Notes under the pieces: model-generated
Databases searched by the model: none
What the model saw: the letters and a program-made list of their open reading frames with translations, nothing else
Told to the model about the DNA's origin: nothing
Position numbers and translations under genes: made by a program
Part shown: piece after piece, positions 7,728-14,316 of the stretch
How the letters are laid out: each line of letters starts with the position of its first letter
How positions within the stretch are numbered: position 1 is the first letter of the stretch
Assembly (NCBI GenBank): GCA_964626625.1
Contig: CAZVFV010000013.1
Coordinates: 1-16,757, forward strand
Reading direction: 5' to 3'
Length of the DNA: 16,757 nucleotides
Source of the DNA: CAYZPE01 sp964626625
Lineage (GTDB): Bacteria; Patescibacteriota; Minisyncoccia; Phycocordibacterales; CAYZPE01

Positions 7728-8843
7728 ATGCGTTTTTTGAAAGACTTACCTGAACTTTCTGGTAAAAAGGTATTACTTCGAGCTGATTTTAATGTGCCAA
7801 TTTCAGGAGGGCGGGTTGTTGATTCATTTCGTATCGATAAAACAATTCCCACAATCTCTTTTCTAAGGGAGAAGGATGCACAGCTTATAATCGTCAGTCA
7901 CTATGAGGGGAAGGAAGGTAATACCCTTAAGCCAGTTGCTGAGTTTCTAGAAAAAATATTTCCTGTAAGTTTTATAACAAATCCATTTTCTGACGAAGGT
8001 AAAAGTGCTCTACAAAAAGCTTTTGGTGAGAAAAAAGTTGTTCTTATTGAAAATTTGAGAGTGTGGCCTGGAGAAAAAGATAATGATGATTCTTTTGCAA
8101 AATCTCTCGCTTCGCTCGCTGATATATATGTAAATGATGCTTTTTCTGTGTCACATCGAAAGCACGCTTCTGTTGTGGGTGTTCCGAAACACATTCCTGC
8201 CTATGTCGGACTTCTACTTGAAGATGAAATAAAAAATCTTTCAAAGGCTTTTGATCCAGCTCGTCCATTTTTATTTGTACTTGGTGGTGCAAAATTTGAT
8301 ACAAAGATGCCACTCATAGAAAAGTTTTTCAAAAAAGCTGATATGGTTTTTGTTGGGGGAGCTTTGGCAAACAACTTCTTTAAAGAAAAGGGTTTTCCTT
8401 TAGGCAAATCTCTTGTTTCAGAAGGCGATTTTAAACTTGGTCAATTTAGTACTGATAGATTGTTTATTCCTCCTGATGTTGTTGTTCAGTCTGAAAGAGG
8501 TACACAAATTATAAAACCTACTGATGTAGCAGAAGACGAAACTATTGTTGATTCTGGTCCAGAAACTTCAAGACTTTTGCAGAAACTTATTTGGAAAGCA
8601 GAATTTATTTTATGGAATGGACCACTTGGAAACTATGAACTTGGTTTTACAGGAGGAACTGAAGATTTGGCAAAAGCTATTGCCCAAAGTAAAAGAGACT
8701 CAGTTGTCGGAGGTGGGGATACCTTAGCTGCTATAGCTAAACTTAATTTATTTAATAAATTATCTTTTGTTTCAACAGGTGGTGGTGCAATGCTTGATTT
8801 TCTTGCCAATGAAACCCTTCCTGGAATAGAGGTTTTGAATTAG
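7728..8843 (+). CDS. pgk: Phosphoglycerate kinase
   Basis: Transfers phosphate from 1,3-bisphosphoglycerate to ADP in glycolysis. At 371 residues it is somewhat shorter than the usual 390-415. Seen are RADFNVP (Asp20, Asn22), SFRID (Arg35), His58 in VSHYEGKEG, ENLR (Arg111), NDAFSVSHRKHAS (Arg144), LGGAKFDTK, WNGPLGNYE, GGGDTLAAI (328-336) and STGGGAMLDFL. The usual SHLGRP motif is SHYEGKEG, so the 3-phosphoglycerate-contacting Arg after the His is missing while the His remains. The ATG lies one base after the tpiA stop. A terminator follows 21 bases after the stop. Confidence 0.97.
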   Translation: MRFLKDLPELSGKKVLLRADFNVPISGGRVVDSFRIDKTIPTISFLREKDAQLIIVSHYEGKEGNTLKPVAEFLEKIFPVSFITNPFSDEGKSALQKAFGEKKVVLIENLRVWPGEKDNDDSFAKSLASLADIYVNDAFSVSHRKHASVVGVPKHIPAYVGLLLEDEIKNLSKAFDPARPFLFVLGGAKFDTKMPLIEKFFKKADMVFVGGALANNFFKEKGFPLGKSLVSEGDFKLGQFSTDRLFIPPDVVVQSERGTQIIKPTDVAEDETIVDSGPETSRLLQKLIWKAEFILWNGPLGNYELGFTGGTEDLAKAIAQSKRDSVVGGGDTLAAIAKLNLFNKLSFVSTGGGAMLDFLANETLPGIEVLN

Positions 8844-8864
8844 CTGTTAGGTTTTAGTGTACAA

Positions 8865-8895
8865 ATTAGCCACTAGCTTTTAGTGGTAATTTTTG
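8865..8895 (+). terminator. Rho-independent terminator of tpiA-pgk
   Basis: The stem CCACTA / TAGTGG (8870-8875 with 8881-8886, five-base loop) is extended, after a bulge, by ATTA / TAAT and followed by TTTTTG. It lies 21 bases after the pgk stop. Confidence 0.75.
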
Positions 8896-8938
8896 TTTAT
8901 ATAAGGTAGGAAACTACTTCTTTGAAAGGATGTTTGTT

Positions 8939-9178
8939 ATGGAAACGAAAAGAGTAATACTTTTTTTGTTGGTGGGTGTGATTATGATGTATGTCGCTCT
9001 ACTTGGTATTTCTTGGTTGTATCCAAGACAGGTTGTCCCTCTTCTTGTTGTTGCGATAATGTACATGTTTGGAGCAGGTATTATTATCTTGGTTCACACG
9101 AAGAAGTCTACTCGTCCAAAGGGTGGGAGAAGTGGTAGGCTGTGCAAAACTTACACTACTAAAGGAGGTTCACCATGA
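8939..9178 (+). CDS. Small two-span membrane protein of unknown function
   Basis: A 79-residue protein not matched to any family. Two hydrophobic spans are clear: about residues 6-27 (VILFLLVGVIMMYVALLGIS) and 33-54 (VPLLVVAIMYMFGAGIIIL), with a short YPRQ turn between. A basic, Gly-rich tail of about 25 residues (KKSTRPKGGRSGR) probably lies in the cytoplasm. The ATG at 8939 is preferred over the ATG at 8930 because AAAGGA (8924-8929) is nine bases from the former and abuts the latter. The stop overlaps the next start (ATGA), so the pair is probably made together. Topology is inferred from hydrophobicity only. Confidence 0.6.
   Translation: METKRVILFLLVGVIMMYVALLGISWLYPRQVVPLLVVAIMYMFGAGIIILVHTKKSTRPKGGRSGRLCKTYTTKGGSP
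9161..9168 (+). promoter_or_regulatory. Strong ribosome binding site
   Basis: AAAGGAGG six bases before the ATG at 9175 is a near-perfect SD sequence. Most pilus and core genes here have none, so the gene at 9175 may be translated strongly. Confidence 0.85.
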
Positions 9179-9477
9179 ATCGATTTTTGTTTGTTTCAGG
9201 TATTGTGTGTGCTTTATGTGTCATGTCCAATATTTTTCTTCTTTTGTGTCTCGGAATTTTGTTCCGAGACACTTCATTTGGAAAAGACGTTAAAGAGCTT
9301 TTTGATTTTTTGGCAGAAAAAAAGCTTACAGGGATTCTTTTTGTGACAGTGTGTCAAATTGGACTTATGTGGCTTTTTTCTGGTTTAAGAGAGAGGAGAA
9401 AGAATGTACGGATTAATACTGGTTCAGATGAATGGTTTTCACACCGTATCGGTAGTGGAGGAAGTGGAAAAAACTAA
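9175..9477 (+). CDS. Small two-span membrane protein of unknown function
   Basis: A 100-residue protein with no recognised family. Hydrophobic spans are about residues 5-30 (FVSGIVCALCVMSNIFLLLC) and 52-70 (LTGILFVTVCQIGLMWLF). A charged linker between them (RDTSFGKDVKELFDFLAEKK) could be a short amphipathic helix, and the tail is basic then Gly/Ser-rich (RERRKN, SGGSGKN). Four Cys fall in or at the edges of the spans. The start is set by a near-consensus SD and a four-base overlap with the previous gene. A perfect 11-base-pair hairpin lies inside the coding sequence at 9246-9272. The downstream terminator is shared with the convergent HIT gene. Confidence 0.6.
   Translation: MNRFLFVSGIVCALCVMSNIFLLLCLGILFRDTSFGKDVKELFDFLAEKKLTGILFVTVCQIGLMWLFSGLRERRKNVRINTGSDEWFSHRIGSGGSGKN
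9246..9272. other. Perfect 11-bp stem-loop inside a coding sequence
   Basis: GTGTCTCGGAA (9246-9256), loop TTTTG, TTCCGAGACAC (9262-9272). The arms pair without mismatch. It lies in the end of the first membrane span and the linker of the 9175 gene. No T-run follows, so it is not a standard terminator. Confidence 0.8.
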
Positions 9478-9491
9478 TGTGTAATACAATC

Positions 9492-9523
9492 AAAAATCTC
9501 ACCGTATACGGTGAGATTTTTTT
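9492..9523. terminator. Bidirectional terminator between convergent genes
   Basis: AAAAATCTCACC (9492-9503), GTATAC, GGTGAGATTTTT (9510-9521). The whole element is a perfect palindrome with A-run and T-run ends, so it can stop transcripts from the + strand membrane-protein gene and from the minus strand HIT gene. It lies 14 bases after the + stop and 7 bases beyond the HIT stop. Confidence 0.9.
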
Positions 9524-9530
9524 ACATCTG

Positions 9531-9974
9531 TTACTTCTTATTTTCGAGTTCGTTTCTTATTTTCTCAGCATTTTCTTCGAAATCTTCTTTGTTAGCTTGT
9601 CCTTTGATATCAGGAAATACCCAAATATGAGCATGAGGAACTTCATCACCAAACACTTTGCTTCTCACAAAATCTATACCAAAAACCTTTTTTTGAGCGA
9701 GCGCTATTTTTTGAACAACCCTGAAATAGTCTCCTATATTTCCCGATATTGTTTGGTCTTGAGGTATGTCCCAGACCCATCTGTAATGCTCTTTTGGAAT
9801 AACTTGGGTATGTCCAGGAGACTGAGGGTGTATATCCAAGAAGGCTAGGAAATTGTCATCTTCATAGACAATATGAGCTGGAATCTCTTTGGCTACAATT
9901 TTACAAAAAATACAGTTCGGTTCAGTTTTCATAAGTATTGCCTCGTCAGAAATTTTTGATGACGTATTTTTCAT
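9531..9974 (-). CDS. HIT (histidine triad) family protein
   Basis: HIT proteins are small nucleotide hydrolases or transferases that act on AMP-linked substrates. The core reads CIFCKIVAKEIPAHIVYEDD (zinc-type CxxC), LAFLDIHPQSPGHTQVIPKEHY and EVPHAHIWVFP. The triad is normally HxHxH; here it is His114-Ala-His116-Ile-Trp118, so the third His is Trp while the middle His, the usual nucleophile, is kept. Start: an ATG at 9974 lies six bases after a TATACT box and would be leaderless (147 residues). An ATG at 9932, just before TEPNCIFC and eight bases after GAGG, would give 133 residues, nearer the family N-terminus. Either is possible. The gene is divergent from recJ. The exact substrate cannot be told. 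Confidence 0.9.
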   Translation of the reverse strand: MKNTSSKISDEAILMKTEPNCIFCKIVAKEIPAHIVYEDDNFLAFLDIHPQSPGHTQVIPKEHYRWVWDIPQDQTISGNIGDYFRVVQKIALAQKKVFGIDFVRSKVFGDEVPHAHIWVFPDIKGQANKEDFEENAEKIRNELENKK

Positions 9975-9980
9975 ACCAAT

Positions 9981-9986
9981 AGTATA
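9981..9986 (-). promoter_or_regulatory. -10 box for the HIT gene
   Basis: TATACT read on the minus strand ends six bases before the ATG at 9974, so +1 is predicted at that ATG. No clear -35 box is seen. Confidence 0.5.
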
Positions 9987-10044
9987 CTTTATGTTTCGTT
10001 AAATTAAACCACCATTATAATCGAGAGTAAAATTTCTATTGGGG

Positions 10045-10050
10045 TATAAT
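10045..10050 (+). promoter_or_regulatory. -10 box directly before recJ
   Basis: A perfect TATAAT ends seven bases before the recJ ATG. No SD site can fit, so a leaderless mRNA is predicted. A second TATAAT at 10016-10021 could give a leader of about 30 bases. No clear -35 box is present for either. Confidence 0.55.
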
Positions 10051-10057
10051 AACAAGA

Positions 10058-11755
10058 ATGAAAAAGTATGCGGTACGACCTATTTCAAACAATAAAGATG
10101 CTTTAAAAAGTTTCTCACCTCTCCTTCAAAGTTTGCTTATTTCTCGTGGTATTGAAACTCAAGAAGAAGCAAATATATTCCTTAATCCTGATTACGATAT
10201 TCATACTCACGACCCCTACTTATTTGCTGATATGGAAAAAGCAGTTCTTCGAGTATTAAAAGCCATTGAAAATAAAGAGAAAATTCTTATTTACAGCGAC
10301 TATGATGCTGATGGTATTCCTGGAGCTGTTTTATTTTCGGACTTTTTTAAAAAAATAGGATATTCAAATGTAGAAGTGTATATACCTCATAGACACAATG
10401 AAGGATATGGTCTGCATTTGGAAGCGATAGACACTTTTAAGGATAAGGGTATTTCACTTCTTATTACTATTGATTGTGGAATTGTTAATAATAAAGAGGT
10501 TGAGCAAGCACAGTTGCACGGTATAGATGTGATTATTACTGACCATCATGAACCAAAAGAGAAACTGCCTCCCGCGTATGCAGTATTAAATCCTAAAAGA
10601 TCCGACTGCGTGTATCCCGAGAAGATGCTCTGTGGATCGGGAGTTATTTTTAAATTCATTCAAGCAATTCTGAGTAAAAAAGATTTTGGTTTAAAAAAAG
10701 GAACAGAGAAATGGTTTTTAGACATGGTTGGTATTGCAACTCTTTCTGACATGGTGCCCCTTACAGGGGAGAATAGGGTCTTTGCGCACTTTGGCTTGAA
10801 GGTCTTGCGAAAGTCCCCACGTCCAGGACTACAGAGGCTTCTTAGGGTACTTAATATCAATCAGCGCTATCTAAGTGAAGATGATGTTGGTTTTATGATA
10901 ACTCCCCGTATCAACGCTGCATCCCGTATGGGACACCCTCAAGATGCTTTTAACTTTCTTTCAGAGGATGATCCTGTAAAAGCTATTGCTTCAGCTGATT
11001 ATCTAAATAAAATAAACGACGAGCGAAAAGGTGTTGTAGCAAGTATTGTTAAGGATATTAAAAAACGTATCGGAAGCATGACTGAAGGTGTGAGGTCTGT
11101 ATATGTAGCAGGAAGTATGGATTGGAGACCAGGGGTACTAGGTCTTGCTGCAAACTCAATAGCAGAAGAAATAAAAAGACCTGTTTTTCTATGGGGCCAA
11201 GATGGTGGTGAGGAAATAAAAGGATCATGCCGTTCGTATGGAAATGTAAATTTATTTGGACTTATGGAAAAGGCTAAACATGCTTTTATAGAATTTGGTG
11301 GGCATAAACTTGCTGGTGGTTTTTCTCTCACCAAAGATTCAATTCACACTCTTGAAGATGATCTAGTTAAGGCCTGTGAAAATGTTCAGGATGATGGCTT
11401 AAATGAGACTGTTGATCTTGATAGAGAGTTTGATCTTCATGATGTGACATGGGGTACATGGAATGACATAGATAAACTTTCACCATTTGGTATAGGAAAT
11501 CCAAAACCACTTTTTATATTTAAAAATGTTACTCCAAAAGCTGTAAAAATGTTTGGTAAACAGAAAAATCATTTAGATCTTAGTTTTGAAAGGGAAATGG
11601 ATAAACCGGTACGAGCAATTGGTTTTTTTATGAACCCAGAACAATTTAAAAATAAGCCCGAAGCAGGTAAAAAATGTGACCTTGTTGCAACTATGGAAAA
11701 ATCATTTTGGATGAACCGCCCCGAGCTACGTCTGCGAATAGTTGATATACTTTAA
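10058..11755 (+). CDS. recJ: Single-stranded-DNA-specific exonuclease RecJ
   Basis: A DHH-family 5'-3' exonuclease on single-stranded DNA used in recombination and repair. Its 565 residues match bacterial RecJ. Motifs: YSDYDADGIPG (79-89; Asp81, 83 and 85), TIDCG (137-141), TDHHEP (161-166), SDMVPL (230-235), NAASRMGHP (286-294) and the DHHA1 motif GGHKLAGG (414-421). An OB-fold-like C-terminal part follows (about 450-565). The start is set by MKKYAVRPIS, a usual RecJ opening. It is transcribed away from the HIT gene with a -10 box seven bases before the ATG. The rnhA ATG lies four bases after the stop. Confidence 0.96.
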   Translation: MKKYAVRPISNNKDALKSFSPLLQSLLISRGIETQEEANIFLNPDYDIHTHDPYLFADMEKAVLRVLKAIENKEKILIYSDYDADGIPGAVLFSDFFKKIGYSNVEVYIPHRHNEGYGLHLEAIDTFKDKGISLLITIDCGIVNNKEVEQAQLHGIDVIITDHHEPKEKLPPAYAVLNPKRSDCVYPEKMLCGSGVIFKFIQAILSKKDFGLKKGTEKWFLDMVGIATLSDMVPLTGENRVFAHFGLKVLRKSPRPGLQRLLRVLNINQRYLSEDDVGFMITPRINAASRMGHPQDAFNFLSEDDPVKAIASADYLNKINDERKGVVASIVKDIKKRIGSMTEGVRSVYVAGSMDWRPGVLGLAANSIAEEIKRPVFLWGQDGGEEIKGSCRSYGNVNLFGLMEKAKHAFIEFGGHKLAGGFSLTKDSIHTLEDDLVKACENVQDDGLNETVDLDREFDLHDVTWGTWNDIDKLSPFGIGNPKPLFIFKNVTPKAVKMFGKQKNHLDLSFEREMDKPVRAIGFFMNPEQFKNKPEAGKKCDLVATMEKSFWMNRPELRLRIVDIL

Positions 11756-11759
11756 ATAT

Positions 11760-12473
11760 ATGGAAGATATAATAATTTTTACAGACGGCTCATCACGAGG
11801 AAATCCTGGTCCTGGGGGTTTTGGGGCAATTATTGTTTCAGATAAGAAAGTTAAGGAAATTGGTGGAGGAGAACAAAAAACTACAAATAATCGAATGGAG
11901 CTCAAAGCTTGTATAGAAGCTTTAAAGTATGTTCAAGACTCAAACCTAAAACCTAAAAGTGTAAAGCTATTCACGGATTCAAGTTATGTTGTAAATGGTA
12001 TTACCAAATGGGTGTATTCATGGGAACGTCGCAATTGGACTACGGTAAACAAAGAACCAGTTTTAAACAAAGATTTATGGGAAACCCTACTCGAGTTAGT
12101 TAAAGGTAAAAATATAGAGTGGAAGCAAATAGAGGGGCATGTGGGGGTTAGGGGTAATGAAAGAGCTGATATTATTGCAACTGCTTTTGCAGATGGAGAA
12201 AATATTTCTTTATATGACGGATCGTTTTCTTTATATGACATACAAGACATTTTAGATATGTCACTTGATTCAAATAAGAAATTAGAAAAAGATAGTACAA
12301 AGAAGAAATCAGCTGGAAAAGCGTATTCATATGTAAGTGAAATCGCAGGAAAGGTTGAGGTACACAAAGTATGGGCTGAATGCGAAGCACGAGTGAAGGG
12401 CAAAAAAGCTCGATTTAAAAAAGTTTTTTCTGCTGAAGAAGAAAAGGTGCTCATGGCAGACTGGTCCCGTTAG
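11760..12473 (+). CDS. rnhA: Ribonuclease HI with an extra C-terminal domain
   Basis: Cuts the RNA strand of RNA-DNA hybrids. Residues 1-145 are the type 1 RNase H fold with all catalytic residues: Asp9 (FTDGSSRGNPGPGG), Glu47 (NNRMELKA), Asp73 (FTDSSYV) and Asp137 (GNERAD), plus His127 (EGHVGVRGN). The full 237 residues exceed the usual 140-160. A polar linker (about 146-187, KKLEKDSTKKKSAGK) leads to a C-terminal block, about 188-235, with VWAECEARVKGKKARFKKVFS. That resembles the viroplasmin/RNase H1 hybrid-binding pattern of W-x-E/D-C, V-K-G and K-F/K-K. The ATG at 11760 is four bases after the recJ stop; a TTG at 11742 inside recJ would add only six residues. The stop codon lies within a TCCCGTTAGA repeat. 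Confidence 0.94.
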   Translation: MEDIIIFTDGSSRGNPGPGGFGAIIVSDKKVKEIGGGEQKTTNNRMELKACIEALKYVQDSNLKPKSVKLFTDSSYVVNGITKWVYSWERRNWTTVNKEPVLNKDLWETLLELVKGKNIEWKQIEGHVGVRGNERADIIATAFADGENISLYDGSFSLYDIQDILDMSLDSNKKLEKDSTKKKSAGKAYSYVSEIAGKVEVHKVWAECEARVKGKKARFKKVFSAEEEKVLMADWSR

Positions 12474-12477
12474 AAGC
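12465..12477 (+). repeat. Inverted-repeat family, copy 1 (half site)
   Basis: TCCCGTTAGAAGC overlaps the rnhA stop (TAG at 12471-12473). Its exact reverse complement is at 12575-12587. GGTC (12481-12484) and GACC (12570-12573) can extend the pairing after short bulges. Confidence 0.75.
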
Positions 12478-12574
12478 CGCGGTCTTTCTTCGAAATAAAA
12501 AACATAAACACACTGATATCTTAATATTTAAAAATGATGTCGTACCAAAGCTTCAACTTAAAAGATTGCGACCT

Positions 12575-12600
12575 GCTTCTAACGGGATGGTCCCGTTAGA
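12575..12600. repeat. Inverted-repeat family, copy 2 (full palindrome)
   Basis: TCTAACGGGA (12578-12587), TGG, TCCCGTTAGA (12591-12600) is a perfect 10-base-pair hairpin. The left arm with its GCT prefix also matches copy 1 as an inverted repeat about 97 bases apart, giving two mutually exclusive folds. No T-run follows, so it is not an ordinary terminator. Confidence 0.85.
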
Positions 12601-12620
12601 GATGGTTTAGTTTGTTATGT

Positions 12621-12629
12621 TGTTATAAT
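12621..12629 (+). promoter_or_regulatory. Extended -10 promoter candidate for comEC
   Basis: TGTTATAAT fits TG-N-TATAAT exactly. It would give a comEC leader of about 170 bases that contains repeat copy 3. No -35 box is needed for this class and none is seen. Confidence 0.45.
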
Positions 12630-12772
12630 TTATTTAGTTGTGTTGGTTACATTTGTTGCTAGTTTAAAATTTTGGAACGGAACTGTTTGATTTAGAAAGA
12701 CACGTATGAATAAAAAAAGAATGTGAATTTCATAGAAAAATATCTGTTCTTTATTGAATTACACTTCCTATC

Positions 12773-12789
12773 TCTAACGGGAGGGTCCC
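12773..12789. repeat. Inverted-repeat family, copy 3 (degenerate)
   Basis: TCTAACGGGA, then GGG, then TCCC. The left arm is identical to copy 2. The right arm diverges after TCCC (TCTAAA in place of GTTAGA). It ends 18 bases before the comEC ATG. Confidence 0.65.
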
Positions 12790-12807
12790 TCTAAAGACTT
12801 AATATAT

Positions 12808-14316
12808 ATGCAAGGTAAACTCTTATACGTAGGTATTATAAGTTTCACCTTGGGAATTGGTATAAGATCTCTCATTAGTATTAATTATTTTGTAATAGCA
12901 TTTCTGATACTCCTTACGGGAGTATTTTTTGTGTATGGAATATTTTTAAAAATATCTTCATCTACGCAATTCTTTAAAATAGTTTTGTTCGGGTCTTTTA
13001 TTATCTCATTCTTCGCTCTTGGGATTATTCACTATCAAATAAGTGATTTAAAAAGAGGGGATTCTGCGCTCGATATTCGTATTGGGGAAGCTATTACTCT
13101 AGAGGGGTTTGTAGTCTCTGAGCCTGACGAGAGAGAAAATAATGTACGTTTAACTATTCAGTTTGAAAAATTGTATGGAGATAAGGTCGTTGAAGTTCAA
13201 GGTAAGGGGATTATTACTACTGATTTTTATCCAGCTTTTAGCTATGGTGACAGATTAAAGTTAACAGGCACTCTTAAAAAGCCAGAGAATTTTGAAAATG
13301 ATTTAGGTAGAGAGTTTAATTATGTGGAATTTTTAGCAAAAGATGGGATTTTTTATCAGATGTTTCGTCCTAAAATTGAACTTATAGAAAGCGAACAAGG
13401 TGGTTTTATAAAAAGAAATATATTTGCGTTTAAAGGTGCATTTTTAAATAAAATAAAAAAGGTTGTTCCGGAGCCTGCAAGTTCACTTTCTGGAGGACTT
13501 TTATTGGGTACTAAACAGTCTCTTGGCTCGGAGACACTAGATGATTTTAGAAGGGTGGGACTTATACATATCGTGGTGCTTTCTGGCTACAACATTACTA
13601 TTGTCGCTGAATCATTTGTTAAAACACTTGGTTTTTTCTTGTCGAAACAACTCGCAGGTGTATTTGGGATTATGGGAATTATTATTTTTGCAATTATGAC
13701 CGGAGCAGGTGCAACGGTAGTTCGAGCCTCACTTATGGTTGTATTGGTCCTTATTGCTCGGATGCTGGGGCGAGATTATTCCGCTAACAGAGCTTTGTTT
13801 TTAGCTGGACTTGTAATGCTTATACATAATCCAAAAATTTTACTCTTTGATCCTTCATTTCAACTTTCTTTTGTGGCAATGCTTGGACTTGTAAATTTTT
13901 CACCAATTATTCTAAGGTACGTACAATTTTTACCAGAACGTTTTGGTATTCGAGAATTAACTTCCTCAACACTCGCTACTCAAATTTTTGTATTACCACT
14001 TATTTTGTACATGATGGGGGAGTTATCTCTAGTTGCGTTGCCGGTAAACCTTTTAGTGCTGGCTTTTATTCCTCTCACTATGTTTGTGAGTTTTGTTACG
14101 GGCGCTCTTGGTTTTGTTTTTCAAACACTCTCAATTCCATTTGGTTTTATATCTTTTTTGTTCCTTTCGTATATTTTTAAAATAGTTGAATTTTTTGCCT
14201 CATTACCATTTGCTTCAATAAAAATTTCTCATTTTCCACTGTGGTTAATGGTTTTAATTTATGTCGTATATGGGTATTTATTTTGGAAATGGGGTAAAAA
14301 AAGAGCCGACAACTAA
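12808..14316 (+). CDS. comEC: Competence DNA-uptake channel ComEC (without nuclease domain)
   Basis: A polytopic membrane protein that carries single-stranded DNA across the inner membrane in natural transformation. Residues 1-75 hold N-terminal membrane spans. About 85-180 form a soluble OB-like domain (EAITLEGFVVSEPDERENN, SYGDRLKLTGTLKKP). The competence domain follows, with GLLLGTKQSLG, the signature HIVVLSGYNITIVAE (near residue 251), GAGATVVRASLM and LFDPSFQLSFVAMLGL. Many hydrophobic spans follow to the end. The protein stops at 502 residues, just after the last span, so the metallo-beta-lactamase nuclease domain of longer ComEC proteins (700-800 residues) is absent; such short forms are common. 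No SD is visible before the ATG. Its stop codon lies in the loop of a minus-strand terminator. Confidence 0.95.
   Translation: MQGKLLYVGIISFTLGIGIRSLISINYFVIAFLILLTGVFFVYGIFLKISSSTQFFKIVLFGSFIISFFALGIIHYQISDLKRGDSALDIRIGEAITLEGFVVSEPDERENNVRLTIQFEKLYGDKVVEVQGKGIITTDFYPAFSYGDRLKLTGTLKKPENFENDLGREFNYVEFLAKDGIFYQMFRPKIELIESEQGGFIKRNIFAFKGAFLNKIKKVVPEPASSLSGGLLLGTKQSLGSETLDDFRRVGLIHIVVLSGYNITIVAESFVKTLGFFLSKQLAGVFGIMGIIIFAIMTGAGATVVRASLMVVLVLIARMLGRDYSANRALFLAGLVMLIHNPKILLFDPSFQLSFVAMLGLVNFSPIILRYVQFLPERFGIRELTSSTLATQIFVLPLILYMMGELSLVALPVNLLVLAFIPLTMFVSFVTGALGFVFQTLSIPFGFISFLFLSYIFKIVEFFASLPFASIKISHFPLWLMVLIYVVYGYLFWKWGKKRADN

Larger units (their letters stand above)
12474..12807. other. Non-coding gap between rnhA and comEC
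   Basis: This 334-base stretch has no gene with a normal start. It holds three copies of a TCTAACGGGA / TCCCGTTAGA repeat, an extended -10 box, and a reading frame with no usual start codon open from 12437 to 12610 on the + strand. Bases 12630-12770 are AT-rich with nothing else recognised. Confidence 0.7.

Noticed and set aside
7901..8407. Several minus-strand open frames of 68-97 codons
   Set aside because: All are antisense to pgk, which has all its motifs in one uninterrupted frame.
9477..9848. A 123-codon open frame on the + strand
   Set aside because: It is antisense to the HIT gene and begins in the bidirectional terminator. No domain or SD site supports it.
11984..12454. A 156-codon open frame on the minus strand
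   Set aside because: It lies wholly opposite rnhA, whose catalytic motifs are complete. Its translation is Ser-, Phe- and Leu-rich, as expected for the complement of a Lys/Glu-rich gene.
12465..12600. Integron attC-like site
   Set aside because: GTTAG and CTAAC cores recall attC ends, but the last positions do not fit GTTRRRY/RYYYAAC, the asymmetric inner boxes are missing, and no integrase or cassette array is visible.
12465..12797. CRISPR array
   Set aside because: Only three short palindromic copies with unequal spacing and different degrees of completeness, and no cas genes.
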